Of a stretch of DNA of 55,905 nt, positions 51,469 to 55,905 are shown piece by piece; positions within the stretch are counted from its first letter, which is position 1, and each line of letters opens with the position of its first letter. Below the pieces are notes generated by a model. The model saw only the letters and a list, made by a program, of their open reading frames with translations. It made no database searches and had not been told where the DNA came from. This DNA is from Bacteroidota bacterium (lineage in GTDB: Bacteria > Bacteroidota > Rhodothermia > Rhodothermales > Rubricoccaceae): assembly GCA_039821555.1 (NCBI GenBank), contig JBCBNX010000020.1:7566-63470 (forward strand). The letters are read 5' to 3'. The position numbers and the translations under genes were made by a program.

Positions 51469-53022
51469 ATGATCGATCAGAACGGAGCGCACTGGGATGC
51501 CATCGTCATCGGCTCAGGGATGGGCGGCATGGCGGCAGCCACGGCCCTGTCCAAGATGGGGCGCAGGGTGCTGCTCCTCGAACAGCACCAAGCCTTCGGC
51601 GGGCTGACAAACAGCTTCTCCCGCGACGGATTCACGTGGGATGTCGGCATCCACTACCTGAACTACGTGGCCCCCGGCGAGCCCATCCGAGAGCTCCTCG
51701 ACTGGCTGGCGGACACCCCGATCGAGTTCGCGTCGATGGGAGCCGTCTACGACACCCTGCACATCGGGTCGGCCGCGCCGCTGCCGCTCTCGCGCCCCTA
51801 CGAGGCGCAGGAGCGGGACCTGAAGGACCGCTTCCCCGACGAGGCCGAGGCCATCGAGGCGTGGACCGCCGCGCTCCGCGAAGGACGGACGGCGATGGAC
51901 AAGGTCTTCCCGACCCGCGCGATGCCCAAGCTGGCCGGCGAGGTGGTGCAGTGGTGGAACCACCGGACGATCGCCGAATGGTGCGGCCGGACGACCGAAG
52001 AGGTCATCGGCGACATCACGGACCACCCGGAGCTCGCGGCGGTATTCGCCGCGCAGTGGCCCGATCACGGCGGCCGTCCGAGCAGGGGGAGCTTCGCGAT
52101 GCACGCGGTGACCGCCGGGGGCTATCTCGACTGCGGCGCGTGGTATCCCGTGGGCGGCGGGGTCGCCATCGCCGAGCACATGATCCCCACGATCACTAAG
52201 CACGGGGGCGAAGCGCGGACCGGGGTCCGGGTGGACGGCCTTCTCTTCGACGGCAACGCCGTGGTCGGGGTCCGCACCGAGGATGGCACCGAGTTCTACG
52301 CCGACGCTGTGATCTCGGACATCGGCGCGCGCGAGACCATCGACACCCTCCTCCCCGCAGACTGCGGGCATGAGGACTGGATCAGCGAGGTGCGCGGTCT
52401 GTCTTCGAGCATCGCGCACTTCAACCTGTTCCTCGGCTTCGAAGGCGACATCGAGGCCGCGGGGGCGACGAGGTCGAACCACTGGGTCTACCCCAGCGGG
52501 GAGGTCGATGCGCTGTGGACGGATGCGCCCGATGGGGTCCCCCCTGGGATGTTCGTGTCCTTCGAGTCGCTCAAGGACCCTACGCACGACCCCGGGCCTC
52601 GGCAGCGGCACGCAGGCGAGATGTATGTCTGGGCCGACTGGTCGACGGTCGCCCGCTGGGCCGACACCCGCCCCGGCAAGCGCCCCGACGACTACAAAGC
52701 GTTCAAGCGCCGGGCCGAGGAGACGCTGATCGCGCAGTTCGCAGAGACCTTCCCGGCTGTTGCCGACCTCATCGTCTTCCACGAACTGGCGACGCCGCTG
52801 ACGACGGTCACCTACACGGGCCACCACAAGGGGGCCTTCTACGGCCTCGAAGTGACGCCCGAGCGGGTCATGAGCGACGCCCTCCGCGCTAAGACGCCGA
52901 TCCCAGGGCTCTACCTCGCCGGGCAGGATGTCGCCAGCCCCGGCGTCCCCGGCGCGCTCTGGGGAGGGATGCTCGCCGCCGCCAGCATCGCCCCGAAGGA
53001 GTTCGCCAAGCTCATGGGGTAG
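51469..53022 (+). CDS. CrtI/retinol-saturase-like FAD-dependent oxidoreductase
   Basis: A 517-residue flavoprotein of the phytoene desaturase and all-trans-retinol 13,14-reductase superfamily. The N-terminal FAD motif VIGSGMGGMAAATALSKMG starts at residue 13 and continues LLLEQHQAFGGLTNSF; the C-terminal motif is LYLAGQDVASPGVPGALWGG. The start at 51469 is preceded by AAGGGGAG, a clear ribosome site. It probably saturates or desaturates a polyunsaturated lipid. No phytoene synthase is nearby, so an ordinary carotenoid role is not supported. Confidence 0.88.
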   Translation: MIDQNGAHWDAIVIGSGMGGMAAATALSKMGRRVLLLEQHQAFGGLTNSFSRDGFTWDVGIHYLNYVAPGEPIRELLDWLADTPIEFASMGAVYDTLHIGSAAPLPLSRPYEAQERDLKDRFPDEAEAIEAWTAALREGRTAMDKVFPTRAMPKLAGEVVQWWNHRTIAEWCGRTTEEVIGDITDHPELAAVFAAQWPDHGGRPSRGSFAMHAVTAGGYLDCGAWYPVGGGVAIAEHMIPTITKHGGEARTGVRVDGLLFDGNAVVGVRTEDGTEFYADAVISDIGARETIDTLLPADCGHEDWISEVRGLSSSIAHFNLFLGFEGDIEAAGATRSNHWVYPSGEVDALWTDAPDGVPPGMFVSFESLKDPTHDPGPRQRHAGEMYVWADWSTVARWADTRPGKRPDDYKAFKRRAEETLIAQFAETFPAVADLIVFHELATPLTTVTYTGHHKGAFYGLEVTPERVMSDALRAKTPIPGLYLAGQDVASPGVPGALWGGMLAAASIAPKEFAKLMG

Positions 53023-53127
53023 CTCACCGCTGCGCAGGTCACCCAGGTGAACGGCACGGCTGAGCCGACACGGGGCTACGTGCCTGTGAGATTACTAACA
53101 AGCTTTAGGCATCAGAGGGATACCGGC

Positions 53128-54027
53128 ATGACCGACACACAGACGATCCTGATCGCCGGCGCGACCGGGTCTATCGGCGGCGGCGCGGCGCTGGCGCTGG
53201 CACAGCGTGGGGCCCACGTCGTCCTGCTAGGGCGGCGCTCCGACAGACTGAACGCGAAGGCCGACTACATCCGGAAGGCCCTCTCTGAGGAGCCTACGAG
53301 TGGTGGAGATCCAACCGTCGCCACGTTGGTCGTGGACTTCGCGGACATGGAGTCGGTGAGAGCCGCGGCGTCAGAGGTGCTCGGCCGGTTCCCGACCATC
53401 ACCGGTCTAGTCTTGTCTGTCGGTGCCTATCTCCAGGGGGGACCCACCGTGCTCCCCAGTGGGCACGAGGTGATGTTCGCCACCAACGTGATGGGCCCGT
53501 TCCTCTTCACGCAGCTGCTGTTGGAGCGGATGGAAGCGTCAGGCGGACTGGTGCTCCACGTGATTGCCCCCTTCAGCGAAACGATAGACTGGGACGATTT
53601 GGAGAGCATCGAGAAGCACAGGTCGATGAAGGCCTTCAACCGGACCAAGACCTGCAATCGCGTCATCGCTGGAGAGTTGGCGCGGCGATATGCCGGAAGG
53701 ATTTCGTCCGTCGCCTTTGATCCAACGTACGTGATCGACAAAACAGACCCCACCTTGGCACAGCGGTGGCCCTCTGGGTTGCGAGGCCTCCTCTGGCGCA
53801 TGATGACGGTGTTGTTCGCGAAGCCCCCTGCTATTGCGGGGGAGCCCATTGCGGACCTGATGCTTTCCCATCGGGATCGGCGCGAGATCAATGGGGCCCT
53901 GTTCAAGCTAGGCCAGCGGGTCGAGAAGCCTGACAAGGCCATGCATGATGAGGTGTGCGGTGAGAAGTTGTGGACTCAGCTGGTTCACTCGACAGGTCTA
54001 TGCAGTAGCAAACAGACGCTTCCGTAG
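53128..54027 (+). CDS. SDR-family protein with altered catalytic residues
   Basis: A 299-residue Rossmann-fold protein. The nucleotide motif AGATGSIGGGAALALAQRG is intact and the fold resembles retinol-dehydrogenase-like SDRs. In the active-site helix, the usual YxxxK reads FNRTK (in MKAFNRTKTCNRV), so the catalytic Tyr is Phe. The Ser position after the central strand (VLHVIAPFS) also appears shifted or lost. It may bind the cofactor without classical dehydrogenase activity. The start at 53128 has AGAGGGA upstream. It sits between the CrtI-like and repeat-peptide genes in one direction. Confidence 0.85.
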   Translation: MTDTQTILIAGATGSIGGGAALALAQRGAHVVLLGRRSDRLNAKADYIRKALSEEPTSGGDPTVATLVVDFADMESVRAAASEVLGRFPTITGLVLSVGAYLQGGPTVLPSGHEVMFATNVMGPFLFTQLLLERMEASGGLVLHVIAPFSETIDWDDLESIEKHRSMKAFNRTKTCNRVIAGELARRYAGRISSVAFDPTYVIDKTDPTLAQRWPSGLRGLLWRMMTVLFAKPPAIAGEPIADLMLSHRDRREINGALFKLGQRVEKPDKAMHDEVCGEKLWTQLVHSTGLCSSKQTLP

Positions 54028-54115
54028 CCCATAGCGGCGCTCCGAACACCCGTGCTTTGTCCCCATTGCGTGCCCCGCCCTCCTTTCCCCCGTGTCCACT
54101 ACTTCCCCTAGAGTC

Positions 54116-54400
54116 ATGCGCATACCTCGTCCTACCTCCTCATCGTCGCAGAACTGGTGCAGCTTCCGCAGTCGCCGAAGCGCGCTCTCGATAGGCTGCC
54201 TGCTCTGCGCGGCCAGCGTGGGCTCGATCCTGAGCATCGCGAGCGTGGGCTCGATCCTCAGCTTCGCGAGCGTCGGCTCGATCCTGAGCACGGGCAGCGT
54301 CGGCTCGATCCTGAGCGTGAAGTGCCGCGGCAGCATCCTCAGCGTGGGCCGCGACCGAGCCGTGCTAGGCATGCCACGCTCGGGAAAGAGGGAAAGCTGA
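54116..54400 (+). CDS. Small nonapeptide-repeat protein (S-V-G-S-I-L-S type), unknown function
   Basis: A 94-residue protein. Residues 33-77 are five tandem nonapeptides: ASVGSILSI, ASVGSILSF, ASVGSILST, GSVGSILSV and KCRGSILSV, preceded by a degenerate unit with cysteines (SALSIGCLLCA). The N-terminal part is basic (RIPRPTSSSSQNWCSFRSRR). The regular alternation of small and hydrophobic residues suggests a beta-solenoid or stacked sheet. The DNA units differ at third positions, so the protein, not the DNA, seems to be selected. It ends 13 bp before the next gene and runs with the redox genes. The start could also be 54092. I do not know its function. Confidence 0.65.
   Translation: MRIPRPTSSSSQNWCSFRSRRSALSIGCLLCAASVGSILSIASVGSILSFASVGSILSTGSVGSILSVKCRGSILSVGRDRAVLGMPRSGKRES
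54212..54346 (+). repeat. 27-bp coding repeat, five units
   Basis: Units begin at 54212, 54239, 54266, 54293 and 54320. The core of each reads GGCTCGATCCT(G/C)AGC or, in the last, GGCAGCATCCTCAGC, with synonymous differences. Confidence 0.9.
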
Positions 54401-54413
54401 AGCGTTCAAGCTC

Positions 54414-55676
54414 ATGGCGGAACGAGCATTCGATATCGTGCTGTGGGGGGCGACCGGGGCCACCGGGCGCCGCGCCGCGCATCACCTGGCGAGGCGGTGC
54501 GGAGAAGTCGACCTGCAGCTTGCCATCGGCGGTCGAAACCGCGTCAAACTGGAAGCGGTGCGTGGCCGTCTATCCGAGGCGAACGACCTGGCCGATGCGG
54601 GGCGCCCGGTCGCGATCCTGGTGGGCGACAGCCACGACGCAGCGTTCATGGGCGAACTGGCTGCACAGGCGCGGGTGGTCGTGTCGACGGTCGGGCCGTT
54701 CGCGCTGTATGGCAGCAACCTCGTCGCGGCCTGCGTGGAGCACGGCACGCACTACTGCGACCTGGCGGCGGAGGCCCAATGGATGCGGGCCATGATCGAT
54801 GCGCACCAGCAGCGGGCGCGGGAGACGGGCGCGCGGATCGTGCATGCCTGCGGGCACGACTCGATCCCGTCCGACCTCGGCGTGCAGTTCCTGCAAGACG
54901 CTGCGCTGGCTCGCTTCGGAACGCCGTGTGCGCGCGTCGCAACCCGGGTGACGCGGATGAAAGGCGGCTTCAGCGGTGGCACCGCGGCGAGCTTCGTGAA
55001 CGCCATGCGGCTGCGCGAGACCGACCCGGACTTCGGTCGGCTCTCCGAAGACCCCTACGCGCTCTGCCCCGAGGGCAAACCGCCGGGGCCGGATGGGCCG
55101 GACCGCATGATGCCCATCGAGGTGACCTGGGACCGTGATCTGCGGGCCTGGACGACGCCCTACTTCATGGGGCCGATGAACGCCAAGGTCGTGCGCCGCA
55201 CCAACGCGATCCTAGGGTATCCGTACGGGCGCGCCTTCCGCTACCAGGAGACCGCGCTGACCCGGGGCGGCGTCGGCGGCTGGTGGGCGGCGCTGCGGCA
55301 GTCGGTCGTCGGGCGCTCGTTCTTGACCGTCATGGCAATCCCGGCCACGCGCGGCCTGCTCCAACGCCACGTGCTGCCCAAGTCGGGCGAAGGACCGAGC
55401 AAAGAGGTGCGCGAGTCGGGTTCCTACGAGTTGGTGCTGGTGGGAGAGACGCCCGACGGCACCATCCTAAAAGCGCGTGTCACAGGGCAGGGCGATCCCG
55501 GGGTGCGGTCGACTACGCTGATGTTGACCGAAGCAGCGCTCTGTCTGGCCGAGGACGACCTCACCGTGGACGGCGGCTTCTGGACCCCGGCGGCAGCGAT
55601 GGGCGCGCTGCTGCGCAACCGTGTCGTGGAGCACGCGGGGATCGGCTTCGAGCTCATGCCGGACAGCGACGCATGA
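54414..55676 (+). CDS. Saccharopine-dehydrogenase-like protein (trans-acting enoyl reductase type)
   Basis: A 420-residue protein. The Rossmann opening FDIVLWGATGATGRRAAHHLAR, then STVGPFALYG and GTHYCDLAAE, and GGFSGGTAASFVNAM are typical of the saccharopine-dehydrogenase-like family that includes the mycobacterial trans-acting enoyl reductases for polyketide lipids. It is therefore more likely a lipid reductase than a lysine-pathway enzyme. It lies 13 bp after the nonapeptide-repeat gene, probably cotranscribed. Length is normal for the family. Confidence 0.88.
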   Translation: MAERAFDIVLWGATGATGRRAAHHLARRCGEVDLQLAIGGRNRVKLEAVRGRLSEANDLADAGRPVAILVGDSHDAAFMGELAAQARVVVSTVGPFALYGSNLVAACVEHGTHYCDLAAEAQWMRAMIDAHQQRARETGARIVHACGHDSIPSDLGVQFLQDAALARFGTPCARVATRVTRMKGGFSGGTAASFVNAMRLRETDPDFGRLSEDPYALCPEGKPPGPDGPDRMMPIEVTWDRDLRAWTTPYFMGPMNAKVVRRTNAILGYPYGRAFRYQETALTRGGVGGWWAALRQSVVGRSFLTVMAIPATRGLLQRHVLPKSGEGPSKEVRESGSYELVLVGETPDGTILKARVTGQGDPGVRSTTLMLTEAALCLAEDDLTVDGGFWTPAAAMGALLRNRVVEHAGIGFELMPDSDA

Positions 55677-55905
55677 GGAGAGCGTGCGGGCAGCTTACCC
55701 GACCTCCCCGTCGGCCGAGCCCTGGAGGTCGGCCGGGATCTCTTCGCCGAAGGCCTGTCTCAGCTGCAAGGCGCAGCCCCACGCACCCGGAAGGCGTCGA
55801 GCCACAGCAACGGACGGCGATGCCTCTCATACCATCTCCGGGAGCTTAGTTGCGAGAGCAGGGTGCACGCACCCCCGCTCACCTGCCCCCACACCTCCAT
55901 GCCCG
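55677..55905. other. Window end without a recognisable gene
   Basis: The last 229 bp contain short repeats of GTCGGCC but no convincing start, gene or terminator. A following gene may begin beyond the window. Confidence 0.4.

Noticed and set aside
1..55905. tRNA or rRNA genes.
   Set aside because: No T-arm consensus with matching acceptor stem and no conserved rRNA stretch was recognised; a covariance-model scan would be needed to exclude short RNAs.

Overview
The window is about 56 kb of GC-rich bacterial DNA, densely coding on both strands. It most resembles a marine or halophilic member of the Rhodothermia (Bacteroidota/Rhodothermota, in the style of Salinibacter, Rubrivirga or Rubricoccus). 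This is inferred from several secreted proteins ending in type IX secretion (T9SS) sorting domains (YPNP...VYDxLGRxV...G.Y.VRL), many lipoproteins, ECF sigma factor plus TPR-kinase pairing, starts that mostly lack a Shine-Dalgarno sequence, and high GC. No rRNA, tRNA or CRISPR array was recognised.

Layout. 1-0.2 kb: end of a 17-bp tandem repeat array. 0.2-8.8 kb: arsenite methyltransferase, HtrA-like protease, propeller lipoprotein, a coupled small lipoprotein and T9SS metalloprotease, and a ChlI/MoxR-like AAA+ ATPase. 8.9-9.8 kb: a complete 875-bp IS5-family element whose transposase needs a -1 frameshift. 9.8-18.3 kb: a T9SS FG-GAP/UnbV protein and housekeeping genes (thrS, tmk, a fur-family regulator, der), a Spo0M-like protein and a DUF559-like nuclease-fold protein. 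18.4-23.6 kb: a lipoprotein of the thiol-activated (cholesterol-dependent) cytolysin family, divergent from an ECF sigma factor and a Ser/Thr kinase with TPRs. 23.7-32.2 kb: S41 and S9 peptidases, an Lrp-type regulator, an iron-type ABC ATPase with a nearby palindrome, a propeller lipoprotein and small secreted proteins. 32.7-34.9 kb: a T9SS endonuclease I with duplicated lamin-tail-like domains.

35.4-49.4 kb has a stress or dormancy flavour: two tandem universal stress proteins, an Acg-like nitroreductase, an ABC export operon (ATPase, FtsX permease, HlyD adaptor), a two-CBS protein, an FG-GAP protein whose sorting domain is out of frame, a cytosolic GAF-PAS histidine kinase with a NarL-type response regulator, and a third universal stress protein. 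The gene content recalls the mycobacterial DosR/DevR dormancy regulon.

49.6-55.7 kb is a co-directional run of redox genes that looks imported or accessory: a cholesterol-oxidase-like GMC flavoprotein, a CrtI/retinol-saturase-like flavoprotein, an SDR lacking its catalytic Tyr, a 94-residue protein built of tandem nonapeptides (consensus A/G-S-V-G-S-I-L-S-x), and a saccharopine-dehydrogenase-like/trans-enoyl-reductase-like protein. The cytolysin and the nonapeptide-repeat cluster are the two best candidates for something not yet described. All calls are by reading; no database search was run.
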